Shown here one piece after another: positions 21,301 through 30,342 of a stretch of DNA of 64,000 bases. The notes under the pieces are model-generated. The model made no database searches. It saw only the letters and a list, made by a program, of their open reading frames with translations, and was not told where the DNA came from. Where the stretch lies: positions 186,001 to 250,000 of the forward strand of contig JAFJTR010000006.1 in NCBI GenBank assembly GCA_022559985.1, written 5' to 3'. How positions within the stretch are numbered: position 1 is the first letter of the stretch; every line of letters starts with the position of its first letter. This DNA comes from Parastagonospora avenae f. sp. tritici 18332-5. Its lineage: Eukaryota > Ascomycota > Dothideomycetes > Pleosporales > Phaeosphaeriaceae. The position numbers and the translations under genes were made by a program.

Positions 21301-22245
21301 CCGTGTCCTTGACTGCAAGGGAGTAACGCAGATCGACGTGCTCGAACAGCACCAGATTGTGCTTGTTCTTGCTGACAAGACACTCTACTCCTACTCGACA
21401 GAAGCTCTGGACCCAGAGGACAGTCAGGCCATCGCCAAGCGGCCTCGCAAGATCTGCCATGCCAACTTCTTCAAGTCAGGTATTTGCCTTGGCAACAACC
21501 TTGTGGCAACTGTCAAGACATCTGCACTCTCGACTACCATCAAAGTCTATGAGCCAAAGGAGAACATGGCAGGCAAGGCACGCAAATCCGGATTTGCGAA
21601 GATGCTATCGCAAGGGCAAGATCAGCTCAAGCCATACAAGGAGTTTTACATCCCCACCGAGTCGACGTCGATCCATTTCTTGCGCTCAAAGCTCTGTGTG
21701 GGCTGCGCACGCGGCTTCGAAGTGGTCAGTCTCGAGACGCTCGAAACTCAGTCCTTGCTCGATCAAGCGGATACCTCGCTCGACTTCGTCGTGCGAAAAG
21801 AAAACATCAAGCCAATCCACATCGAACGAATGGGAGGCGAGTTCTTACTATGCTACACGGATTACTCGTTCTTTGTCAACAGGAATGGTTGGCGGGCTCG
21901 TCCAGATTGGAAGATTACTTGGGAAGGCACACCACAAGCTTTCGCCATCTTCAACCCCTACATCCTTGCGTTTGAGCCTAGCTTCATCGAAATCCGGCAT
22001 ATGGAGAGTGGCGGTCTGGTGCATATCGTCACAGCGAAAAACATCCGATGGCTGCACACATCGACTAGCGAGGTACGTCTATTCGTGATCATGATACACA
22101 TCTTGTGCAGCACTAAATATTGTAGATTATATATGCATATGAAGATGAGTTGGGCAATGATGTTATTGCCAGCCTTGACTTCTGGCGAGCTGGGCCTGCT
22201 GGCAAACAATCCCTGGATCAGCAGCGCTTATTGGAAAAAAGCTAG
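18374..22245 (+). CDS. Rho1 guanine nucleotide exchange factor (Rom2-like)
   Basis: Activates Rho1 GTPase at the plasma membrane in the cell-wall-integrity pathway. Exons are 18374-22072 and 22126-22245, with a 53-nt intron (GTACGT..TGTAG), giving 1272 residues. Order of regions: a long disordered Gln/Pro/Ser-rich N terminus with a CAG-encoded Gln run near residue 131; a DEP domain about 378-470 (FTGAEAVDLISYII); the catalytic RhoGEF/DH domain about 555-755, starting at RQEVISELMYTERDFVKDLEYL and including GYLTKPTTRLARYPLLLENI; a PH domain about 776-912; and a citron-homology (CNH) domain about 929-1260, ending IIYAYEDELGNDVIASLDFW. This DEP-DH-PH-CNH order is the Rom1/Rom2 architecture. The extreme C terminus after SLDFW is the least certain part. 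Confidence 0.92.
18766..18784 (+). repeat. CAG trinucleotide run inside the RhoGEF gene
   Basis: About six consecutive CAG codons encoding a short Gln tract in the disordered N-terminal region. The tract could vary in length between strains. Confidence 0.85.
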
Positions 22246-22902
22246 AACCTAGCGGTGATTGGACCAACATGAACCGTACCAGCTTTCTTTCGGCTTCGTT
22301 TCACGCTGCTGCTGCGAGAAGCTTCGGCTTTCAATGCACTACCGTGCTGAAGGAACAACAGCACATGGTGCCAGCCTCGATCCACCGCACCTCAAGCCGC
22401 TGTTCCGGTACCTAACCATCCACGTCCCAATGCGTATCGTGACGTCGACCACGACGAGACCGTTGGACGAAGTTGATGGACGACTTCGTGAAGATCCGCC
22501 TCCTTCAGGTCTTCGGCATAATGGGCCAGGTGGTCTGGGATTGGGCGGATATGGACGTAACAAGGCAGGTCACTCACAACAGGTGATTGCAGAAACGACA
22601 AATCTCGATTTCCAGCGAAGCGAATGAGTGCGACATTCCAGATTGTGAAGTTTTGCAAAGATTAGCTAGCTATATACCAGCCATTGTTCTCACAGCTCGT
22701 GTTGATCGCTTCTATATATTTTAATTTTGCTTATCTGATAGCGCTAGTGTCTTGTCAAGCTTCAGACGTCATTCAAGCTCGTGCTGTTTTATGGGGTTGC
22801 CCCACCAACCCAGCCGAAAGTGGTAATCGCAAATAGGACCCTTGCACACTAGAATCCCACACCGCAACGTCAACCCAGACACCGCTCGCTCAACCACCCA
22901 CG
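22246..22902. other. Intergenic, 657 nt between RhoGEF and haspin
   Basis: Contains the RhoGEF 3' UTR and the haspin promoter. All three plus frames show short protein-like pieces between about 22,340 and 22,600 (for example VPNHPRPNAYRDVDHDE and DDFVKIRLLQVFG) interrupted by stops. It may hide a decayed or unrecognised spliced tail. No complete gene is called. Confidence 0.4.
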
Positions 22903-25062
22903 ATGCCCCCGAAAGTCGTGTACGGGAAGAAGAAAAGCACGGCGCGTACGACAACCAGCTTCTCGAAGTTCATATCGCCGAAGAAAGTAGCGGATGTCGC
23001 AGAGGTTGATGCGGGGCAGAATGCAGTCGGAGTCGTGAAGGGCGATTGGAGGCAACAGCTGGAAGATGCAGCGGGAGATGCCCCAAAAGAGGATGCATTG
23101 GCGGCGCTTGCGAAGGGGCTTGGGGGTTTGAGACTGGAGCAAACACAGTCGGTCGATGAAGTTAAGACAAAGAAGAAGGGCCGGCCACGAAAGGCAGCAT
23201 GCGATTCTGACGCAATCGAGACGAAGGAAAATCGGAAACCGCGGGAAGATATCCCAGAAGAGGTGACAAAAGCTTCGGCAGAGGAAGATCATATGAAGGT
23301 ATTGCAGCCAAAGGAGGCACCGCGCACTCAGAAACCCAAAAGGCGCATAGCTCTTGAAAGCTGCACGACGAACATCCAGCCGACCAAAGACCTGCACATG
23401 TTAGAACCCCGTAATAACAAAAAGAAGACACCTAGGACTCCGATCACTCCCGATGCGTCGCCTACGAGGAGACGGGAGCCCAGATCAAGAACGAAGCCCA
23501 AGGCTTCCCCGCCGCGCCGGAAACAACTCGCCACGCCTGAACCAACACCAGAACCGGATGATGTCTACACTGCATACGTATCTCCACTTCTGTCACTCAG
23601 CTACGGCAAGAAGGCCGTGCCTTTCGAAGACTGGTCGTCCGAGCTTGAACCACACTTTGAGATCACCAAGATTGCGGAAGCCTCATTTTCGGAAGTTTAT
23701 CGACTCTCTGCTCGCAGCTCAACAAACGCGACAGGACAGGAGTCAGTCCTAAAGGTTGTCGCGTTAAAAACTCCACCAGATGCGCCACTGCTATGTCAAC
23801 TGCAGACGCGAGCGATTAGAGATCGTGAAAGTCAGGTGGAAAAGGAGATGGTTGAACGTGAGGAGAATGACCAGTGGAAGTCTGAGGTTGCCGATGTGCT
23901 TTCGGAGGTTAAGCTCCTCCAAAACTTGAATCAGATTCCAGGGTTTACCAACTTCCGCGATCTTACAATACTGCAAGGGCGACCATCGACAGCATTCTGC
24001 GACGCATGGAAAACATGGAACAAGTCTAGACCACGCGGCAAGAAGAGCGAGTTCCCTGATCCTAGCAAGAAGGCCAGCTATGACGACACTCAGCTTTGGG
24101 CGATAGTGGAGATGCAAGATGCTGGAACTGATTGCGAGAAGATCATGGAACATGGTGGATTGGGATCAGTGTGGGAGGTTTGGGATGTTTTCTGGGGGGT
24201 TTGCTTAAGTGTGGCAAAGGCAGAAGAGACATGCAACTTCGAGCACCGCGATCTACACATGGGGAACATTTGTGTCCGGTCATCAAGAGCTGGGGGCGAC
24301 GTCACCAACGCCACTGTGAAAGACCCAATACGACGCAAGTTCAGATTTACTGGCCTCGAGACAACCGTCATTGACTATACTTTATCTCGCGCGGACATTC
24401 TGCCATCTTCAGATCGCCAGTCGTCATCATTATCACTCGGCACTCCAACCTCTCCGTCTTCAAATAACAGTACCGATGACCCAGACGTCGCATGGCTGGA
24501 TCTTGACAAAGACCCTGCGATCTTCGAAGGCGACGCATCCGAAGAGTACCAGTACGAGATCTACCGATACATGCGCGGTGCAGCTCTTTACAACAACCCC
24601 CTGCAAAACGAACCTGCGCCTGTTGAGAACATACTCACCCCCCGACGCTCGCCACGCAAGAACACGCACATTCGCTTCGATGAGTCCGAGTCACCACATC
24701 GATCGCCGCGCAAAACAATCATTCCTGAACCTATTCCTCAACCCGTCTGGAAACGCTTCCACCCAAAGACAAACCTCGTCTGGACGCACTTCCTGCTGCA
24801 CAAACTGCTCAACCACCTCAACGACTCTGGCAATACGCCAGATCAGTTCTCGCCCCAAGATACCATGGAAGGTGTCGACAGCGAGGAAGACCCGGCGAAG
24901 GTCAAGAAGAAGGCACTGAAACTCCACGGCGTGTTGAAACGCGTTAGCGAGCTCTTGTGTCCGGTTGCACTGGGTAAGGAGGAGAGTCTGAGTAGTGTGA
25001 AGGAGTTGGTTGTGTTAGCGCTGGAGGAGAGGTGGCTTAGGGTTCCGGATGTCGCTGCGTAA
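22903..25062 (+). CDS. Haspin-like serine/threonine kinase
   Basis: Atypical mitotic kinase that in other eukaryotes phosphorylates histone H3 Thr3 at centromeres. Single exon, 719 residues, ATG 22903. A basic, Lys/Arg/Pro-rich N-terminal half (residues 1-~230) suits nuclear localisation. The kinase part begins near 239 with FEDWSSELEPHFEITKIAEASFSEVYRL. Hallmarks: the GFTNFRDLTILQG insert, the catalytic-loop HRDLHMGN (H448, R449, D450), and the haspin-specific VIDYTLSR at 489-496 replacing the usual DFG, followed by the WLDLDKDPAIFEGD and YQYEIYRYMR block. A Ser/Pro-rich insert (RRSPRKN, HRSPRKT) sits between that block and the C-terminal WTHFLLHKLLNHL helix. The catalytic aspartate is present, so activity is likely. 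Confidence 0.88.
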   Translation: MPPKVVYGKKKSTARTTTSFSKFISPKKVADVAEVDAGQNAVGVVKGDWRQQLEDAAGDAPKEDALAALAKGLGGLRLEQTQSVDEVKTKKKGRPRKAACDSDAIETKENRKPREDIPEEVTKASAEEDHMKVLQPKEAPRTQKPKRRIALESCTTNIQPTKDLHMLEPRNNKKKTPRTPITPDASPTRRREPRSRTKPKASPPRRKQLATPEPTPEPDDVYTAYVSPLLSLSYGKKAVPFEDWSSELEPHFEITKIAEASFSEVYRLSARSSTNATGQESVLKVVALKTPPDAPLLCQLQTRAIRDRESQVEKEMVEREENDQWKSEVADVLSEVKLLQNLNQIPGFTNFRDLTILQGRPSTAFCDAWKTWNKSRPRGKKSEFPDPSKKASYDDTQLWAIVEMQDAGTDCEKIMEHGGLGSVWEVWDVFWGVCLSVAKAEETCNFEHRDLHMGNICVRSSRAGGDVTNATVKDPIRRKFRFTGLETTVIDYTLSRADILPSSDRQSSSLSLGTPTSPSSNNSTDDPDVAWLDLDKDPAIFEGDASEEYQYEIYRYMRGAALYNNPLQNEPAPVENILTPRRSPRKNTHIRFDESESPHRSPRKTIIPEPIPQPVWKRFHPKTNLVWTHFLLHKLLNHLNDSGNTPDQFSPQDTMEGVDSEEDPAKVKKKALKLHGVLKRVSELLCPVALGKEESLSSVKELVVLALEERWLRVPDVAA

Positions 25063-25328
25063 ATTCGTTTTTGAGATGCATTTCTTGGCGTTTTGGTACC
25101 GCATTCGCATAGCGTGCGGGATGGGTTATGAAGGGCATGACTTTAGACATGAATGACGCATTTTTATACCGTAATCGTGGCTGTGCGAGCGTGCGTGTGA
25201 TTATTTGTATGTTTCTTTTTAGATTCGTGGTTCTGTATTGAGCCTTTGATAATATATCCCATACCTCCACATATCTATTCTCCAATCCATCCCCACTCGC
25301 ACAATACCCCAAACCTCACACACTCCTA

Positions 25329-27602
25329 CTACTCATAAATCATCCGCTCCTTCCGCGCTGGCGACTCGTCACCCGTCAGTTTGTCCTCGCTCCTCCGCTT
25401 TCGGACGATCATTGCCAGAGGCGTCGCAGCTCCAAATACAATGGGCGCCCGAGGTCCGGTGAAGCTGTACGATGGCGGAGATGACGTACTGTCGCGGGGC
25501 GATGGACGCGCTGCGTCTTGTGTGGTGGTAGGCGAAGTGATCTCGTCGGGGGCGGCTGGTGTTGCCATGATGGCGTTGTCTGCCGCGCCTTGCACGGGAG
25601 AAGGCGGTAGCGCAATCTTCTCGGGAGCAACTGGCGACTCTGTTGGAGTGTCTACATCCACTGCATCATCGAATTCAGATGGTAGATCTGCTGCGTCTTG
25701 TGCGGGAGATGGTGGTAACGGCACGTCTTCAGCCGCAGGTGTCGATTCTGCGGTCGTGTCTACATCCACGTTGCCATCAGAAGAAGATCCGGACTCCATC
25801 AGAGTCTCTTCATCACTAAGAGCATATGAACTCGTCCTCGCTTTCTGCGAAGGCGTCTCGTCGTCCGACAAATCCTGCTCACCAGTACGCTTCCGTACGA
25901 TGGGACCGAGATCGTTCGGAAGTGCTGGAGAAGGAGACTGTTTTGGGGCGAGTGGCGATGTATTCTCGTTGATCGAGCCTGTGGCTGTCGAGGAGGTGTC
26001 TTTGTCCTCTTCAATCTTGATGTCTCCGCTCGACGGAGGATTGCCCATGTCGAGCTCCTCGCTCAACTCGACTAACGTCTGTTCTTCATCCCAGTCGTCC
26101 TCATCGTCATAGAAATCGCAGCTGAATGTCCGACCAACGGCTTCAGTGTTCGGATGCGGGGCTGGCTGGCTGCTCTCATCGGATGATGCCTGAGCGGTCT
26201 CTTGCCGCACTTCGTCACACTCCCAGTCATCTTTATCGTCGAATGGATAATCGCACCTCAACGCCAAGGTAATAGCCTCCTTAGACGTCAGAGAAGGCCT
26301 ATCGACATCGGTAAACTTCTCGTGCTTGATCCATATGTCATGGGCTGGTTCAGACGCTGGGAGCTTGCTTCCATCTGCGAGGTCTGCTGGCGTTCGCTCA
26401 TCATCAGGTGATGTAGCAGTATCTGCGTCAAGAGTTTCTTCTTCATACAGAGAGTATTTCTCCCTGAAAGCCGCAAGAAGCTCCTCTTTTCGGAGATTCT
26501 GCTTCTCTAGCTTCGCCTGGTACTTGGCCTCGCGCACTGCTTCTTCTGCGGCAATATGGGGAAGAAGAACGTTTGTGACGGCGACCGTGAGGTTACGTTG
26601 CCTCATGATATCAGGCAGCTTGTCATTGGAGAATGTGGCGTTCGACATTGCCAGGCGTGCACCGAAGTCGCGTTGTCTCATGGGAAAGTCGTACAGCGCG
26701 GATCCAGCATTGTTTCGCTTTGCTGGAACGTATTGCGATGTGACGACTTCGATCTCGATAAGACGTTTCGCCTCATTCTCACTGTAGCTGATGATATGTG
26801 TATTATCCTCCTGTCGCTCGTTGCGGTAGTCGAAGTCGGATGAGCGCTGAGGTGCGAATCCATATCGCTCGACGAACGCGGATTCTCTGATCTCGGAAAA
26901 CAAAGACGCGATGGCCTCCTTGTGGTTTCCACTACCCGCATCTGCAACGATGAATACGCCCATGGTCTCTAGCTGGCTCGTACGCTCAGCTGCCCGCACG
27001 ATTTTCTTCTCGATGTAGTGCAGCATATCATCGAACATGCGTCGAGGTACGCATTGCTGCTTGTAATGTTCGAAGGTTTCCATTAAGAAGTCACAATCTG
27101 CGAGCCCCTTCAAGAGGGAGGCTTCGTACTTTTGGCGGTCCTGGAGATTTTCATCCAGGTCCAGTCGTGTGGTATCATTGTTCAAGGCGACCTCGAAATC
27201 CTGGACGGTTTGGCGTGCCTTGTTCGCTGCTTCGTTGATGGAATTGCGCAGCTTCCCAATCTTTTCCTCGTCCTCTTGGTTGTAAGTGTCGAAATCAAGG
27301 TCCTCTCGCAGGGCCTGTCGGCTCAGGATGAGATCCGCCTTCGAGTTGGAGACTTGCTGGATCTTGCTGATCCATTCACGCTGACAGTCCTCGCAGACTC
27401 CGAACAACTCATGAACGGCCGCGATCTTATTGCCCTGCAGTAAGGGCAATGGGTGACAGCATGCAGGCGTCACGTCTAGTCCCTGGACATTGGACCGTTG
27501 TAGTTCCGTTGCGACTGGCTTGCAAAAGAGAGTGTTGAGCGCATCTGTCAGGAGCTTGGTGTGCCCACAGTCTATGTACTTTTGTAGAGTAAATTGACAC
27601 AT
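25329..27602 (-). CDS. Hypothetical Cys-rich N-terminal, acidic repeat-tailed protein
   Basis: Intronless 757-residue protein that I cannot assign to a named family. The N terminus carries spaced cysteines and a histidine (MCQFTLQKYIDCGHTK, FCKP, ACCHPLP, GVCEDC) that could form a zinc-binding module, a pattern common in uncharacterised fungal proteins. It is followed by a long charged, coiled-coil-like region to about residue 380. The C-terminal half is acidic and disordered (DDKDDWECDE, YDDEDDWDEEQ). It ends with degenerate repeats: three copies of a ~30-residue Pro/Ala unit built around PLPPSPAQDAAD, and two copies of a motif beginning IVRKR followed by an acidic DDE or DES stretch. No signal peptide or membrane segment. 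The ORF is long and clean, so the gene is probably real. Function unknown. Confidence 0.75.
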   Translation of the reverse strand: MCQFTLQKYIDCGHTKLLTDALNTLFCKPVATELQRSNVQGLDVTPACCHPLPLLQGNKIAAVHELFGVCEDCQREWISKIQQVSNSKADLILSRQALREDLDFDTYNQEDEEKIGKLRNSINEAANKARQTVQDFEVALNNDTTRLDLDENLQDRQKYEASLLKGLADCDFLMETFEHYKQQCVPRRMFDDMLHYIEKKIVRAAERTSQLETMGVFIVADAGSGNHKEAIASLFSEIRESAFVERYGFAPQRSSDFDYRNERQEDNTHIISYSENEAKRLIEIEVVTSQYVPAKRNNAGSALYDFPMRQRDFGARLAMSNATFSNDKLPDIMRQRNLTVAVTNVLLPHIAAEEAVREAKYQAKLEKQNLRKEELLAAFREKYSLYEEETLDADTATSPDDERTPADLADGSKLPASEPAHDIWIKHEKFTDVDRPSLTSKEAITLALRCDYPFDDKDDWECDEVRQETAQASSDESSQPAPHPNTEAVGRTFSCDFYDDEDDWDEEQTLVELSEELDMGNPPSSGDIKIEEDKDTSSTATGSINENTSPLAPKQSPSPALPNDLGPIVRKRTGEQDLSDDETPSQKARTSSYALSDEETLMESGSSSDGNVDVDTTAESTPAAEDVPLPPSPAQDAADLPSEFDDAVDVDTPTESPVAPEKIALPPSPVQGAADNAIMATPAAPDEITSPTTTQDAARPSPRDSTSSPPSYSFTGPRAPIVFGAATPLAMIVRKRRSEDKLTGDESPARKERMIYE
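25510..25770 (-). repeat. Three degenerate ~85-nt direct repeats inside the hypothetical gene
   Basis: Copies at about 25690-25770, 25582-25662 and (weaker, partial) 25510-25566. On the plus strand each starts GCTGCGTCTTGT or a close variant, and the first two end GTGTCTACATCCAC. Each encodes a Pro/Ala/Asp-rich unit. The copies look like a diverged in-gene tandem amplification. Confidence 0.7.
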
Positions 27603-28300
27603 GGTGTTTCGCGGTGTATCGGGTAGTTCTAATTGTAGATGGCGAGGTAGAGTGCGTGGTTGATGACGACTATGAAGACGTGATTCGGGATATGCAAAGC
27701 AGAGGCGTGAAGCTTTGATTAGGGGCCGAGTGCATGATTCCGATACGCAAAGTAGAGGTTAGAAGCTTTGAGTATAGGTTTAGGTGAGCTCTGGTGGTGT
27801 GCGGTATTGGTTGATCCAGCGAGTCGTGAGGAGTTTGTGTCAGTACAAAGGGTCGTGATAAGGACGGGCCACGATTGCTTGCGTAGCGCCCGGACTAGGG
27901 TGTAGTGAAAGATTCCGAGCGTCGTGACCGATCGTCCCGTACGAAGTGGCGCGTGTGCCTGCGCAGTGCGAGCCTATGAGCTCATGCCTTCAGGTAATCA
28001 CTGAGAACTAGCATTCACGATGCCGAACTTTCGTATCCAGTGCGTGGCGAATATGATTGTGATTGTGCACAAAGCTGCTTGTCCAACACTCGCTGAGACT
28101 AGAACTGTGCTGTTCAGCGAGACTTTTGAGCTCCTGGCTCCGACACAACCAATGTGCCAGAATTAATAGGAAAGGGGTAAATATATCACATATATAAAAA
28201 TCAAGGATCCGATAAGTATAGGGAAAGTCTTGTAGATACTTTCATAATACTTCGCTCGGTTCTTGAAGGTTTGCCACACTTAATGACGATCTCATTCTTT
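27603..28300. other. Intergenic, about 0.7 kb
   Basis: Promoter and 5' leader of the hypothetical gene at left and 3' UTR of the mannanase gene at right. The segment near 28,150-28,250 is AT-rich (runs such as TATATATAAAAA). No gene is seen. Confidence 0.5.
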
Positions 28301-29610
28301 CTATTTGTTCAATTCGTTCACCTTCTTCGCATGATCAAAAACCAGCTTCTGAGCCTCAGTATCCTCCAGAAAGATCGTGAATCCATCGTCGTGGTTCTTG
28401 CCGTACGAATATCCGCCGTATCCAAATTGCCAATACATATCTGGCATCTTCTCCTTCAAGCTTGTCTCTTGCCAGATACCAAGCACCTCAGAACGAGTAC
28501 GGTTGCTTGTTCTTCCGGTATACTCTATCCTCTTGTCATCAGTCAACCATCCATACTCCTCGTGCACAACAGGTTTTCCAGCCTTACGAGCCGACGCGGC
28601 GTGGTCTTTGATCCATTGTGTCGTCCAGTCAACAGTCTTGCTCCACCAATCTGGATACGAATGAAACACGCCAAAGTCGATGTTATTGAGAGTCAGTTCT
28701 TTGTCAAAGTCCCCGCCGTCGTAGCCGTTGTAGAAACCGTCGTCGGACTTGATATTGAAGCCCCCTTCGCCACCCCAAGTGACCATGTGGTGCGGATCAA
28801 TGGACTTGATAAATGTACTCATCTCATCAATCCATGCCGTGATCGTGTCGGGTGTGCAAGTGGTGCTGCGAGGAAGATTACGGACCGCATCTGCACCGCA
28901 GCGAGGCTCATTCGCAAGCTCCCAGGCGAAGATGCTCGAGGAATTGGCATACCGCTTGACAATTTGACCAACGTAGTTCTTGTAAGCGGCCTTGATCTTG
29001 GGATCTCGGTAGAACTACAGGTTAATGATTAACAAAATCCATGATTTCGAGCCGATCTACTCACATCGTCGTGGTATTTCCCGCCGAGCTGGACAGTGTA
29101 TACATCCATACCGCCATAATCTGCCCAGTTGTTCGTGAGCGCGACTAAGAGCTTGACTCCGGTTTTCTGAGCAGCCGAAACCACTTTGTCGAATGGTGTG
29201 AGGTTGATCTCAGGTTTCCCATTGTCCCACAGCTGTAGAACGTTTGGACTTGGACCAGCACCTTCACCGCCGTATTGCGGAAGACCACCGACAATCGAGG
29301 TGCGGTTGCGATCATTAAAACCCCACGTGCGCATAACATTCAGTCCAGCTTTCTTCGCGGCAGCAAGACCTTTTTCGACATCGGAAGCGAGCTGAACAAC
29401 GTCAGTGGAGATGAGCTATCTTTCTTTAGAAGATCTTACGTCGTTGAATGGGAAGTAGTACGCATTGCTTCCAGCGAAGTAGAAGTTCTTTCCGTCAAGC
29501 TTGAATACTTGGCCTTCTCGTGTCACAAAGCCTTTCGGGGCTTTCTTTGCTAGAGCTGCGGCTGAGACACTAGAGCTCAGCAAGAGAAGCTGAACAAGAT
29601 TGAACCGCAT
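28301..29610 (-). CDS. Secreted GH5 endo-1,4-beta-mannanase
   Basis: Glycoside hydrolase family 5 (subfamily 7-like) enzyme that cleaves beta-1,4-mannan in plant cell walls. Inferred exons are 29610-29440, 29391-29065 and 29014-28301, with introns of 48 and 50 nt, giving 403 residues. The first 21 residues form a signal peptide (MRFNLVQLLLLSSSVSAAALA), so the enzyme is exported. Landmarks: FVTREGQVFKLDGKNFYFAGSNAYY at the N-terminal strand, NVMRTWGFND, the acid/base glutamate E202 in WELANEP, TWGGEG, FHSYPDWW, and the nucleophile region HEEYGW with E318/E319. No carbohydrate-binding module is attached. It lies in tandem with a secreted GH20 gene about 0.7 kb away. Confidence 0.91.
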
Positions 29611-30342
29611 ATCGATTTTCGACTACCTAGTGGCTTTGATAGTTACTGAAGAATCGACATCTTCTCTATAAGCCGTGAAATGTGTACATATGTAGTTCCG
29701 AAGATTCAAATGACGACCACGCTACGCCAATTCAAACACGGAGCAAGCGCTTACGGGGACTGTCTTGTGCGATAATATACACTTCTAGAGATAGATTGGG
29801 ACTATGGGAGCTATCGGTGGTAGAAAGGATCTGATTGGCGCAATCAGGCTAATAATAGTTCCGTGGCATCGAGCCATCTTTCTAGAACAACGCTACATAC
29901 GGATTCTGCCAGATAATTTACATAAGCCAAGCGCGTCTTATTGCAGACTGCAGTCGCAGTGAAGCCAAGAAGCTGCTCGTGAAACTCTGGACGCGAATGT
30001 CGAGTAGCCACATCTAGATACGGAGAGTGTTAATCCGGCACGTGGAGCCAAGTGTCGTAGTCCCATTTCGACTTCATCACACCAAGTGACCGCGGTGGTA
30101 GCACATCTAGGAGTTCGAAGCTATACTCAGTACTCTTTAAATTCTGAATTTGACAGAGAAGTCCTGTGTATAGCTTCAGACTATGCGACGCTACTTTGTA
30201 CTTACTATCGTAGTTGAGAATCTATAGTACAACAGCAACAAAGCATGCAATAATAGTAAATCTCGAAGTTGTGATACATGCATTACAGCAAACCGAGCTA
30301 ACGAGCAGACCTAACTCTCTTATTATGTTCCCTCCCTCCCAC
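29611..30342. other. Intergenic, about 0.7 kb
   Basis: Upstream region of the mannanase gene and 3' UTR of the hexosaminidase gene. Nothing else is recognised. Confidence 0.5.

Noticed and set aside
25381..26112. 243-codon Ser/Gly-rich plus-strand frame
   Set aside because: Antisense of the acidic repeat-containing tail of the hypothetical protein. Low-complexity coding commonly leaves long open antisense frames.
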